Positions 1-7,315 of a stretch of 64,000 bases of DNA are shown in pieces. Each line of letters opens with the position of its first letter. Position 1 is the first letter of the stretch. This DNA is from Prevotella aff. ruminicola Tc2-24 (GTDB lineage Bacteria; Bacteroidota; Bacteroidia; Bacteroidales; Bacteroidaceae), in assembly GCF_900110895.1 (NCBI RefSeq), contig NZ_FOIQ01000003.1, positions 186,001-250,000 on the forward strand, given 5' to 3'. A model generated the notes under the pieces. That model ran no database searches and was not told where the DNA came from. It worked only from the letters and a program-made list of their open reading frames with translations. The translations under genes were made by a program, and so were the position numbers.

Positions 1-48
1 AATGAATCATATAATTTATTCTACCTTAGTTCTTGCACGTTCGACGCA

Positions 49-56
49 CAAAGTTA
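49..56 (-). promoter_or_regulatory. -7 box of a gene lying beyond the left edge
   Basis: On the minus strand this reads TAACTTTG, a match to the Bacteroidota -7 consensus TAnnTTTG. It lies after the stop of the GntR gene and points out of the window. An ATG at position 10 on the minus strand could be the start of the gene it serves, but only ten bases are inside the window. No clear TTTG box is seen at the right distance. Confidence 0.4.
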
Positions 57-90
57 CCGGAAAGTTGCAGATTATCGAAGAAAAATTCAG

Positions 91-456
91 TTATTTAACA
101 CTCTGTAAGCTTTTGTAGGCTTCTGCAACATCTTCGATGGAGATATCGAGCAATTGCATCTGGCGGAACAGTTCCGGCAGGCGTTCCTTCATAAACGCTT
201 TCTTGCGAGCCTTGAGTATCTGCTTCCTCGCTCCCGGGGTCACAAAGTAACCCAGTCCGCGTTTGTTGTAGATAACCTCCTCGCGGGACAATTGCTCGTA
301 GGCCTTTACTGCGGTATTCGTGTTCACCTCGAGCAGTACGGCATACTCGCGTACGCTGGGGATGCGATCATCGTCTTTATATACACCCGAGAGGATCTCC
401 TCACACAGCCGATCGGACATCTGGATGTAAATGGGTTTATCATTTGTGAAAGTCAT
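91..456 (-). CDS. GntR-family transcriptional regulator, YtrA type
   Basis: This 121-residue protein has an N-terminal winged helix-turn-helix of the GntR family (about residues 8-75, with the typical IPSVREYA and NTNTAVKAYEQL stretches) followed by only about 45 residues of helix. Such a short effector-less tail is the mark of the YtrA subfamily, which usually represses the ABC transporter encoded beside it. It is the last gene of a minus-strand operon and its ATG overlaps the end of the preceding membrane-protein gene by 17 bp, which suggests translational coupling. The operator at 2995-3018 fits the family's known target type, so autoregulation of the whole operon is inferred. The ligand cannot be seen from the sequence. 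Confidence 0.9.
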   Translation of the reverse strand: MTFTNDKPIYIQMSDRLCEEILSGVYKDDDRIPSVREYAVLLEVNTNTAVKAYEQLSREEVIYNKRGLGYFVTPGARKQILKARKKAFMKERLPELFRQMQLLDISIEDVAEAYKSLQSVK

Positions 457-1282
457 AATTTATCCACTTTTTAGTTATTAACTCAAATGCTTTGAAGATA
501 TGGAACGATGCCCAGTAATTTACCACAGAGAACACAGCGAAGAATGCTGTAAGCACGTAGGCCATGGTGCCTACATTTTCAACCTTGCCAACACCTTCTA
601 CGTAGTAGGTACAGAACATGCTGATTTCATGGTTTTTTGAAAACCAAGCCAGCATGGTAAGACCTATCACCATCACTATACTTGTAATCACAAACGCATT
701 CTTGCGCAGTATGGTCCCACCAAGGGTAAAGAAAGAGTGCAACCATACAAGACCGCTTACCAGGAACGCCAGTCCTGCCAGACGATAGCCTAAAGAATGA
801 GGCGCAACCATGCCACCAGATGATATCATATCGATCAAGTAGGGATAGGTAAAAGCATGCCACGAATCACCATAGACCAAAGCACGAAACACCACACGCA
901 ACGTATCGCCTACCCCAAACGACAGAACCATCATAAGGATACCTGATACGGTAGCATAAATAGTGGCAGACAAGAACTTCTCCATATTCGTTGCTGGCAG
1001 CATGAGGAATGCATGGCGACGAGGTTTCTTATCCAACTCAACAAAAAGATTACAGATACTAACCATTACACCTATGATCAGGTACACCACAAAGAATCCT
1101 GCCAAGGCAGCAAATTCCCGACCATCACGAGACCCACCTGTACGAATCACCGGCAGCAGCATCAGCTCGCCAAGGAAAACACCCAGCGTAAATCCCAAGG
1201 TCCACATCAGCAATGAGCGGAAGTTTACGCTTATTTTCCAGCGCAAAGTCTTTCCAAATCTAGTCATATCGAAATTATTCAT
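440..1282 (-). CDS. ABC transporter membrane protein (second paralogue)
   Basis: A 280-residue integral membrane protein with about six hydrophobic segments. It is the second of two related membrane proteins in the operon: both begin with a short cytoplasmic RF-K--RW segment and both share an LLPA(T/S)N-EK(F/Y)L motif after the second membrane span, which points to a tandem duplication. It probably forms the permease together with its paralogue and the ATPase. Such YtrA-linked transporters are usually exporters responding to cell-envelope stress or antibiotics, but no substrate can be assigned here. ATG at 1282 is preferred over the GTG directly before it. Confidence 0.75.
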   Translation of the reverse strand: MNNFDMTRFGKTLRWKISVNFRSLLMWTLGFTLGVFLGELMLLPVIRTGGSRDGREFAALAGFFVVYLIIGVMVSICNLFVELDKKPRRHAFLMLPATNMEKFLSATIYATVSGILMMVLSFGVGDTLRVVFRALVYGDSWHAFTYPYLIDMISSGGMVAPHSLGYRLAGLAFLVSGLVWLHSFFTLGGTILRKNAFVITSIVMVIGLTMLAWFSKNHEISMFCTYYVEGVGKVENVGTMAYVLTAFFAVFSVVNYWASFHIFKAFELITKKWINYDFHK

Positions 1283-1318
1283 CACTTCAATTCTAAAATT
1301 ATTAAACTCTTCAGTTCT

Positions 1319-2116
1319 TCACAGGTTTACAAATTTACCAATATTCTGTGTGCGACAGAAGAGCTTGTACGACAACCAGTAGTTCAGGATAGCCCATATG
1401 CCGTAAACAGCATCGGATATGTATAGCTCCGGGGTAACATGACCATCTTTCATGATTTCCCCACTGCTGAAATTGGGGAACAACCATGTCTGTACCATCG
1501 ACAAGAAGATGAGTACCAAGATGGTAAGAATCCACGAATACTTAGCCGAACGGAAGAAGGTTGCTCCAAGTGCAAAACATGAATGGAACCAGACAAACGT
1601 AATAATCACCATGCTAAAAATATTAACCTTCACTGAGTCCACGCATTCCCAGTTAATTGAGAAGGGGTTTATGTGACTTGCAAAAACTGCTGTTACGAAC
1701 TGCGGATTGTTACCTATCAGCCAGTTAATCACATACTGCACCAAGTCAGCGCCAAAACAACCAATAAGCCAAAGACCGAATAAAAATATCCAAGTAGCAT
1801 ATCGCATCAGGTACTTCTCAAAATTAGAGGCTGGCAACAGCAACAGGGCCTGCTTGTCGTATTTTCCTTTCATGCTGTAAAACATCATCGATGGCCCCAT
1901 GGCTATCTGAAAAAACAACATCATCACCACAACCACACAACAAGGTTTATAGCCCGTATCAGCACCTTTCAGCCAGTAAAAACTCGTGGTAAAAAATAGG
2001 AATGTCAGCGTAAACACCACAAACATCTGAAGAAACATACGCATGTAGAAGCTCTTGTCGTTAGTGAGCGACCAGCGTGCCACCTTTCTAAACCTATGTA
2101 TATTAAACTGTATCAT
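1319..2116 (-). CDS. ABC transporter membrane protein (first paralogue)
   Basis: A 265-residue membrane protein with about six predicted spans, following the ATPase gene by 27 bp. It shares the N-terminal HRFRKVARW region and the LLLPASNFEKYLMRY motif with the next gene of the operon, so the two are paralogues, probably a heterodimeric permease. No peptidase or binding-protein domain is present. The charged N-terminus followed directly by a membrane span resembles ABC-2 type permeases. Function in detail is unknown; the operon arrangement with a YtrA-type repressor is the main evidence for a transporter. Confidence 0.75.
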   Translation of the reverse strand: MIQFNIHRFRKVARWSLTNDKSFYMRMFLQMFVVFTLTFLFFTTSFYWLKGADTGYKPCCVVVVMMLFFQIAMGPSMMFYSMKGKYDKQALLLLPASNFEKYLMRYATWIFLFGLWLIGCFGADLVQYVINWLIGNNPQFVTAVFASHINPFSINWECVDSVKVNIFSMVIITFVWFHSCFALGATFFRSAKYSWILTILVLIFLSMVQTWLFPNFSSGEIMKDGHVTPELYISDAVYGIWAILNYWLSYKLFCRTQNIGKFVNL

Positions 2117-2143
2117 ATAATTATGTGCCTTATGTTCTTTATA

Positions 2144-2959
2144 TCAAATCTTCCCTTCGTTTACTGCATTAAACAGCAATTCCAGATTAACCTGGGTTCC
2201 AGTACTATCCTCCTTACGAGGTGCTATCACGGCATTACCCTGAAGCGAAGGCTCGGCATAAAGAACATCGTCCATCTCGGCAGGTGTACGATACTCAAAG
2301 GTGAACTTCTCCTGAATATCAGCCACACTGGCATCAAGCAACAACTTCTGTGGCGAGAGAATCAGGATATGATCAAGAAGTGATTCCACATCGTGCACCT
2401 GATGGGTTGAGATTATCAACGTGCGATCACCGCTCATATACTGGGCAACCACTTTACGGAACAGGCTCTTCGAAGGAATATCAAGACCATTCGTGGGCTC
2501 ATCCATCAACAGCACCTTGGTATTTGTAGCAAGCGCGAAGCTCATAAACACTTTCTTCTTCTGTCCCATCGAGAGGGCATTCAACTTCAAGTCGCTGGTC
2601 AGTTCAAAATCCTTCAGGCAGCCCTCCAGTACGGTGGTGCTGAACAAGGGATAGAAGGGGCGGTTAATCTTTACATACTCATCGAGCGACATGGCGGGTA
2701 GGTCAAACTCCTCAGGTACGATAAAGATGTCCTGCAAAGTTTCAGGGCGGCGCAGCTTTGTCTCGACACCATCAAAGCTCACGGTACCCTTCTTGGGACG
2801 CAGCAGTCCAGCTATCAGGTAAAGCAGAGTGCTCTTACCTGTACCATTCTTACCCAACAGACCATAGATATTGTCCTGTTTCAGTTTCAGACTGAAATCA
2901 TCGAACACCAGGCCCTTCTGACCTGCATACTTAAAACTAATGTTGTTTACTTCAATCAT
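2144..2959 (-). CDS. ABC transporter ATP-binding protein
   Basis: A 271-residue ATPase that would power the two membrane proteins encoded downstream. Visible motifs are Walker A (GKNGTGKST, residues 36-44), the ABC signature LSMGQ (129-133), Walker B with catalytic glutamate (VLLMDEP, 149-155), a D-loop NGLD and the switch histidine in STHQ. The signature deviates from LSGGQ in one position, as is common in this group. The C-terminal 70 residues after the nucleotide-binding domain are an extension of unknown role. It is the first gene of the operon, 36 bp after the operator. Confidence 0.93.
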   Translation of the reverse strand: MIEVNNISFKYAGQKGLVFDDFSLKLKQDNIYGLLGKNGTGKSTLLYLIAGLLRPKKGTVSFDGVETKLRRPETLQDIFIVPEEFDLPAMSLDEYVKINRPFYPLFSTTVLEGCLKDFELTSDLKLNALSMGQKKKVFMSFALATNTKVLLMDEPTNGLDIPSKSLFRKVVAQYMSGDRTLIISTHQVHDVESLLDHILILSPQKLLLDASVADIQEKFTFEYRTPAEMDDVLYAEPSLQGNAVIAPRKEDSTGTQVNLELLFNAVNEGKI

Positions 2960-2994
2960 AATCGTCTTATCTTGTTATTATTAATCCCTGTTAT

Positions 2995-3018
2995 AGTGTA
3001 CCACAATAATAGTACACT
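2995..3018. promoter_or_regulatory. Inverted-repeat operator, probably bound by the GntR/YtrA-type repressor
   Basis: AGTGTAC at 2995-3001 is mirrored exactly by GTACACT at 3012-3018 with a 10-bp spacer. The half-sites match the AGTGTA/TACACT inverted repeat described for YtrA of Bacillus subtilis, here with a 12-bp instead of 13-bp spacing between the six-base arms. It lies directly after the -7 box of the ABC operon, over the expected transcription start, an ideal place for repression. Binding by the regulator at 91-456 is inference. Confidence 0.8.
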
Positions 3019-3019
3019 G

Positions 3020-3051
3020 CAAAAGTAAGACATATTTCCTTTCCATCCAAA
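3020..3051 (-). promoter_or_regulatory. Promoter of the ABC transporter/GntR operon
   Basis: On the minus strand TTTG (3048-3051), 20 bp, then TACTTTTG (3020-3027): a full match to the Bacteroidota housekeeping promoter. The start of transcription should fall near 3013-3016, inside the operator. Confidence 0.85.
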
Positions 3052-3212
3052 TAATTAAGAAAGAAAAAATAGACAATTAACATTCTTTAAATCTCCTGCC
3101 TCGCGCGTTCCTTATTTAATATACTTATATCACCTGTCATTCCATCTTCCTTTCTTATCAACGTATTGTAGATTTTTAACAATATAGGAACCCGTCGTTA
3201 CGAAACTTTTCG

Positions 3213-3220
3213 TATCTTTG
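3213..3220 (+). promoter_or_regulatory. -7 box of the histidine kinase gene
   Basis: TATCTTTG, a perfect TAnnTTTG box 24 bp before the ATG at 3245. Its final TTG could be misread as a start codon at 3218. No good -33 TTTG is seen. Confidence 0.65.
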
Positions 3221-3244
3221 CACCAACTAAATTCTTCTTCCATC

Positions 3245-5032
3245 ATGAACAGCCAAACAAAGAATAGAGCAAGGCTGCTTTTTACATTTCTTCTGATATC
3301 TCTGACCTGTGCCTTCTCGCAGGATAGGAAAATGGAGGAAGAGGAGATTCAACTGCGCAATCATGTTTATGAACTTTTCGACGGTAACGATAGTGTTGCC
3401 TTCGTTAAGGCTGTCAATAATCTGGCCGACTACTATAGAAAATCCGGCGACTGGCATCAATACTATACTGCCCGGGAAAACGAGATTGTCTATGAGATCA
3501 ACCATGATCACTACTATCAAGCCCTGAAGAAGACAAGCGACATGAACAGCGATATCCTGGAAAAAGGGCTGAAGGACGAATTGTACAGGATGAACTACCT
3601 GATGGGTGTGTTCTACGGATCACGCGACAATAACGAGATGTGCGAGAAATACCTGAACCTGTCGTTGGAGCAGATGGGGTCGAGTCAACAGATATCAGAG
3701 CGCGTCAATATCTACCTCATGCTGGCCAATATCCACATCTTCGACAATCCCGACTTAGCAACCATCAATATCAACAAGGCTGCCAAGGTTAGTTCTGGCA
3801 ACCACCAGCTGAGTGCCGTTCTTGACATGAAATGCATGATTGAGTTCTCCAGGAACGACAAAGAGAGTTTCCATCAGGTCTATACGCAGATACAACAGAT
3901 CAAAGAGAACACCCCCGACGAATATAATCCCACATACGAGAGATACGTTAACATCTGCCGTACTGCCTTTGACGGTGATTACGACGAGGCCATCAGACAA
4001 TGCAACGATCTCATTCGCGGCGTGGAGAGATACCAGTTCCTCTGTAAGATCCATGAGATGAGGGGCGATAAGAACAGTCTGATAGCAAGTCTAAGGAAAC
4101 TGATTGAGGCAAAGGAGGAGCGTAACAACAAGATCTCAACCATGGAGATCAACGATATCAGTCACGACATGAAACTGGAAAGGGCCCGCCGCGAAACCAG
4201 ACGAGCCTACAGTCTGGCGATTCTACTGGCCTTTATCGCTGCCATCATCGCAGTGATTCCCCTGTCCGTCTTCGGATGGTCACGCCGCAAGCATGTGCAG
4301 GCTCTGCAGGCGCAAAACCGAGAACTGAGACGGGCACGAGACCATGCCGAGGAGGCCGACCGCATGAAGACTGCTTTCATCCGTAATATCAGTCACCACA
4401 TACGCACACCTCTCAATGTCGTATCGGGTTTTTCGAATATCCTAGCCAAACAAGTCGATGAACTTTCGCAAGAAGAGCGCGAAGACCTCTCCCAGCGCAT
4501 TAATCATAATGTCTACGTTATCACAAACAGTCTCAATCATCTGATCGCTCTCTCCGAGGTGGAAAGCGTACGCGTCTCCGACACGGAAGACGAAGTCAAC
4601 TGCAACAACCTGTGCCAAAGCATTGCCGATGACTTCAAACCCATAAACGAGAAACTGTCGTTCACTTATACCACATCGGTCGACAATCACACCGTCGTGA
4701 AGACCAATAAGGACAGACTCAGAAGTGTGGTTATGGAACTGTTGATTAATGCCGACAAGTTTGCAGGTGAAGGAGAGATCATGCTGAACAGCGACATCGT
4801 CGGCGATACCTGGCAGATCTCAGTGACCGACACAGGCAAAGGTATCGGAGAAGGCGACGAGGAAAAAATCTTCGGTCATTTCGCCAAGATTGACGACTTT
4901 ACGGAAGGACTTGGCATCGGTCTTACATATTGTAAGAGCATCGCCTCCCAACTGGGCGGCGACGTCACCTTAGATAAGAGTTACACGGACGGTGCCCGTT
5001 TTATCGTCACTGTTCCCTTGAGACAAGCCTAA
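3245..5032 (+). CDS. Sensor histidine kinase with periplasmic TPR-like domain
   Basis: A 595-residue two-component sensor. An N-terminal signal sequence (about 1-25, ending near CAFSQD) is followed by a helical, TPR-like region of about 290 residues, one membrane span (about 323-345), a short coiled coil, and a cytoplasmic kinase. The H-box NISHHIRTPLN places the phosphorylated histidine at 384; the ATPase domain has an N-box near residue 500, DTGKGIG near 529 and GLGIGL near 555. The start is taken at ATG 3245 because the upstream TTG lies inside the -7 box. No response regulator is encoded next to it, so its partner is unknown. The 3' end overlaps the convergent nadK gene by four bases. Confidence 0.9.
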   Translation: MNSQTKNRARLLFTFLLISLTCAFSQDRKMEEEEIQLRNHVYELFDGNDSVAFVKAVNNLADYYRKSGDWHQYYTARENEIVYEINHDHYYQALKKTSDMNSDILEKGLKDELYRMNYLMGVFYGSRDNNEMCEKYLNLSLEQMGSSQQISERVNIYLMLANIHIFDNPDLATININKAAKVSSGNHQLSAVLDMKCMIEFSRNDKESFHQVYTQIQQIKENTPDEYNPTYERYVNICRTAFDGDYDEAIRQCNDLIRGVERYQFLCKIHEMRGDKNSLIASLRKLIEAKEERNNKISTMEINDISHDMKLERARRETRRAYSLAILLAFIAAIIAVIPLSVFGWSRRKHVQALQAQNRELRRARDHAEEADRMKTAFIRNISHHIRTPLNVVSGFSNILAKQVDELSQEEREDLSQRINHNVYVITNSLNHLIALSEVESVRVSDTEDEVNCNNLCQSIADDFKPINEKLSFTYTTSVDNHTVVKTNKDRLRSVVMELLINADKFAGEGEIMLNSDIVGDTWQISVTDTGKGIGEGDEEKIFGHFAKIDDFTEGLGIGLTYCKSIASQLGGDVTLDKSYTDGARFIVTVPLRQA

Positions 5033-5913
5033 CGTGCATCCTCACCCCACATCATCTTTTCACGCAGGGTATTGAAGTAACGACGTCCACTCCGCTTGAC
5101 GACCTTCACGTCATAAGGAGCACGGCGCAGCGTGAGTCGCGTACCCTCCTTACATTTCTCTGAACGGCCGTCGATGGCAATCAGAAAATTATGGCTACGG
5201 CTTTCCACGGTCAGTGTAATCTCCGACGAATCGGACAGCACGATCGGTCTGATGTTCATGGAGTGCGGTGCCACGGCCGTCATGGAGAACACCTTCGTAC
5301 CCGGTACGATAATCGGTCCACCATTGGAAAGCGAATAGGCGGTCGAGCCCGTCGGTGTACTCACGACCAGTCCATCGGCCTGATAGGTCGTCAGATGATC
5401 GCCATTGATGGACGCATGTATGGAGATCATCGAAGCCGTATCACGCTTCAGAATTGCGACATCGTTCAAGGCACAGTCATAACCCTCGAGAGGCTCTCCG
5501 TCGGTCTCCACCTTGATCAGAGCCCGGTTCTCGACAGAGAAATCGTCCTGATAGATAGCCTCCACACACCTCTCGATATCAGCAGGACTGACATCTGCGA
5601 GAAAGCCCAGTCGGCCCATGTTCACACCAAGGATAGGAATCATCTTCTCACGGACACGACTGGCAGCCTTCAGGAAAGTACCGTCACCACCCATAGAGAT
5701 CACGAAATCTGCCTGAAAGTCATCATTCGTGAAGATCTTCGCGGCATTCACGTCAATACGCTGGTTATCCTTCAGGAAGTAATAGTACTCCATGTCCACA
5801 TATAGCTCCGCGCCATGCTCAGAGAGGCAGGAGAGCACTTTCTGTATCGACGCCGACTTTTTGGTCTGATAGATATTGCCGAAAAGAGCAAATCTCAATT
5901 TCCGATGTTCCAT
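5029..5913 (-). CDS. nadK: NAD kinase
   Basis: A 294-residue cytoplasmic enzyme that phosphorylates NAD+ to NADP+ with ATP or polyphosphate. Family hallmarks are the GGDGTF motif (residues 75-80), the NDVAILKRD segment, and the glycine-rich TGSTAYSLSNGGP stretch of the NAD-binding domain. Length is normal. The first Met of the open frame (5928) falls where transcription is expected to begin just after the -7 box, so the second Met (5913, MEHRKLRFALFG) is preferred. It is convergent to the histidine kinase and appears to be a single-gene unit. Confidence 0.93.
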   Translation of the reverse strand: MEHRKLRFALFGNIYQTKKSASIQKVLSCLSEHGAELYVDMEYYYFLKDNQRIDVNAAKIFTNDDFQADFVISMGGDGTFLKAASRVREKMIPILGVNMGRLGFLADVSPADIERCVEAIYQDDFSVENRALIKVETDGEPLEGYDCALNDVAILKRDTASMISIHASINGDHLTTYQADGLVVSTPTGSTAYSLSNGGPIIVPGTKVFSMTAVAPHSMNIRPIVLSDSSEITLTVESRSHNFLIAIDGRSEKCKEGTRLTLRRAPYDVKVVKRSGRRYFNTLREKMMWGEDAR

Positions 5914-5935
5914 ATCACTGTTTATCATGAGATGG

Positions 5936-5943
5936 CAAAGTTA
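5936..5943 (-). promoter_or_regulatory. -7 box of nadK
   Basis: TAACTTTG on the minus strand, 22 bp before the chosen nadK ATG. A TTTG further upstream is only 14 bp away, too close for the usual -33 spacing. Confidence 0.55.
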
Positions 5944-6027
5944 CGAAAAAATATTCACAAAGGTTATAATGGCAGTGAAATTAAGTTTTTTTTTGTGTCC
6001 ATGATGCCCGTTATGCCCATTTTTGTC

Positions 6028-6035
6028 TATATTTG
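6028..6035 (+). promoter_or_regulatory. -7 box of the DJ-1/ispD/recG run
   Basis: TATATTTG, 29 bp before the DJ-1 gene start. No TTTG at 19-21 bp upstream. Confidence 0.55.
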
Positions 6036-6064
6036 CATTCTGGAAACCAAAGAACAAATAAATC

Positions 6065-6634
6065 ATGGCAAAAGTTTATGTATTTCTGGCCGACGGCTTC
6101 GAGGATGTTGAAGCCCTGATTCCCATTGACGTGCTTCGCCGCGGAGGTGTGGAGGTTGTGACAATAAGCACAACATTGTTCACGCTTGTAGAATCGGCTC
6201 ACGGGGTGAGTATTGAGGCCGACCTGCAGTTCGACGACAGCGACTATGCCGACGCCGACCTACTGATGTTACCAGGCGGAATGCCCGGAGCCAGTAATCT
6301 GTTTGCACACGAAGGCGTCCGTAAGGCTGTGCTCGCCCAGGCAGAGAAAGGCAAGAAGATTGCCGCCATCTGCGCTGCCCCGGCCGTTGTGCTCGCGCCA
6401 CTAGGTATTCTCCGTGGGAAGAAAGCCACCTGCTATCCCGGTTTCGAGAAGGCGCTTGCAGAAAGCGGTGCCACCTACACAGCCGAGCTCGTCACCGTCG
6501 ATGGCAATATCACCACCGCCGAGGGACCGGCCGCTGCCTTCCCCTACGCCTACGAACTGCTCACCCAGTTGGTTGACAAGCAGACCTCCGACCAGATTGC
6601 CGAAGGCATGCGTTTCAAGCACCTGATGGAATAA
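6065..6634 (+). CDS. DJ-1/PfpI family protein
   Basis: A 189-residue single-domain protein of the DJ-1/YajL group. The conserved glutamate near residue 13 (DGFEDVEA), the nucleophile elbow AAICAAPAVVLA with Cys103, and the GGMPGA loop (71-76) are all present. Members have been described as glyoxalases/protein deglycases or oxidative-stress chaperones; which activity applies cannot be told from sequence. It sits 6 bp ahead of ispD and is probably cotranscribed with ispD and recG. Confidence 0.9.
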   Translation: MAKVYVFLADGFEDVEALIPIDVLRRGGVEVVTISTTLFTLVESAHGVSIEADLQFDDSDYADADLLMLPGGMPGASNLFAHEGVRKAVLAQAEKGKKIAAICAAPAVVLAPLGILRGKKATCYPGFEKALAESGATYTAELVTVDGNITTAEGPAAAFPYAYELLTQLVDKQTSDQIAEGMRFKHLME

Positions 6635-6640
6635 AAGGAT

Positions 6641-7315
6641 ATGGATTATATTATCATTGTGGCAGGCGGGAAAGGACTGCGGATGGGAGGCGACATTCCC
6701 AAGCAGTTTCTGCCTATTGGTGGGAGACCGGTGCTGATGCGGACGCTAGAGAGGTTCAGGGCGTATGCTGCGGATCTGCAGATTATCCTTGTACTGCCAG
6801 AGGCACAACAGGACTATTGGCGTCGACTCTGCGAGGAATACCGTTTCGATGTGGAATATACGTTGGCCAATGGTGGACAGACGCGATTCCACTCCGTGCA
6901 GAACGGACTCGCAAAGGTCCCCGATGATGCGACAGGCGTGGTTGGCGTGCACGACGGTGTGCGTCCCTTCCCGAGCATCGAGGTTATCCGCGACTGCTAC
7001 GAGACTGCCCGCACAGCCAAGGCCGTCATCCCGGTCATCCCGGTTGTCGAGACCGTACGCCATCTGGAGGATGGGAAGTCAAGGACGGTGCCCCGCAACG
7101 ACTACCGCCTGGTTCAGACACCACAGACCTTCGACATCCAACTGCTCAAGGCTGCCAATCGTCAGTCCTATAACGACGGTTTTACCGACGATGCCTCTGT
7201 CGTGGAGAGCTATGGTCATCAGATTACCCTCGTCGAGGGCAACCGTGAGAACATCAAGATCACCACACCCTACGACCTCATCGTGGCGGAAGCCATTCTT
7301 AATGCTCAACACTAA
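6641..7315 (+). CDS. ispD: 2-C-methyl-D-erythritol 4-phosphate cytidylyltransferase
   Basis: A 224-residue enzyme of the non-mevalonate isoprenoid pathway, joining CTP and MEP to give CDP-ME. The N-terminal nucleotide-binding loop ([10 protein letters not shown], from residue 7, followed by PKQFLPIGG), the [10 protein letters not shown] metal/substrate motif and the TDDASVVE segment are typical. Length is that of stand-alone IspD. An AAGG lies a few bases before the ATG. Its TAA stop is followed immediately and in the same frame by the TTG start of recG. Confidence 0.95.
   Translation: MDYIIIVAGGKGLRMGGDIPKQFLPIGGRPVLMRTLERFRAYAADLQIILVLPEAQQDYWRRLCEEYRFDVEYTLANGGQTRFHSVQNGLAKVPDDATGVVGVHDGVRPFPSIEVIRDCYETARTAKAVIPVIPVVETVRHLEDGKSRTVPRNDYRLVQTPQTFDIQLLKAANRQSYNDGFTDDASVVESYGHQITLVEGNRENIKITTPYDLIVAEAILNAQH

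Noticed and set aside
3218..3244. TTG start at 3218 for the histidine kinase
   Set aside because: The TTG is part of the TATCTTTG -7 box, so it is not within the transcript; ATG 3245 opens a proper signal peptide.
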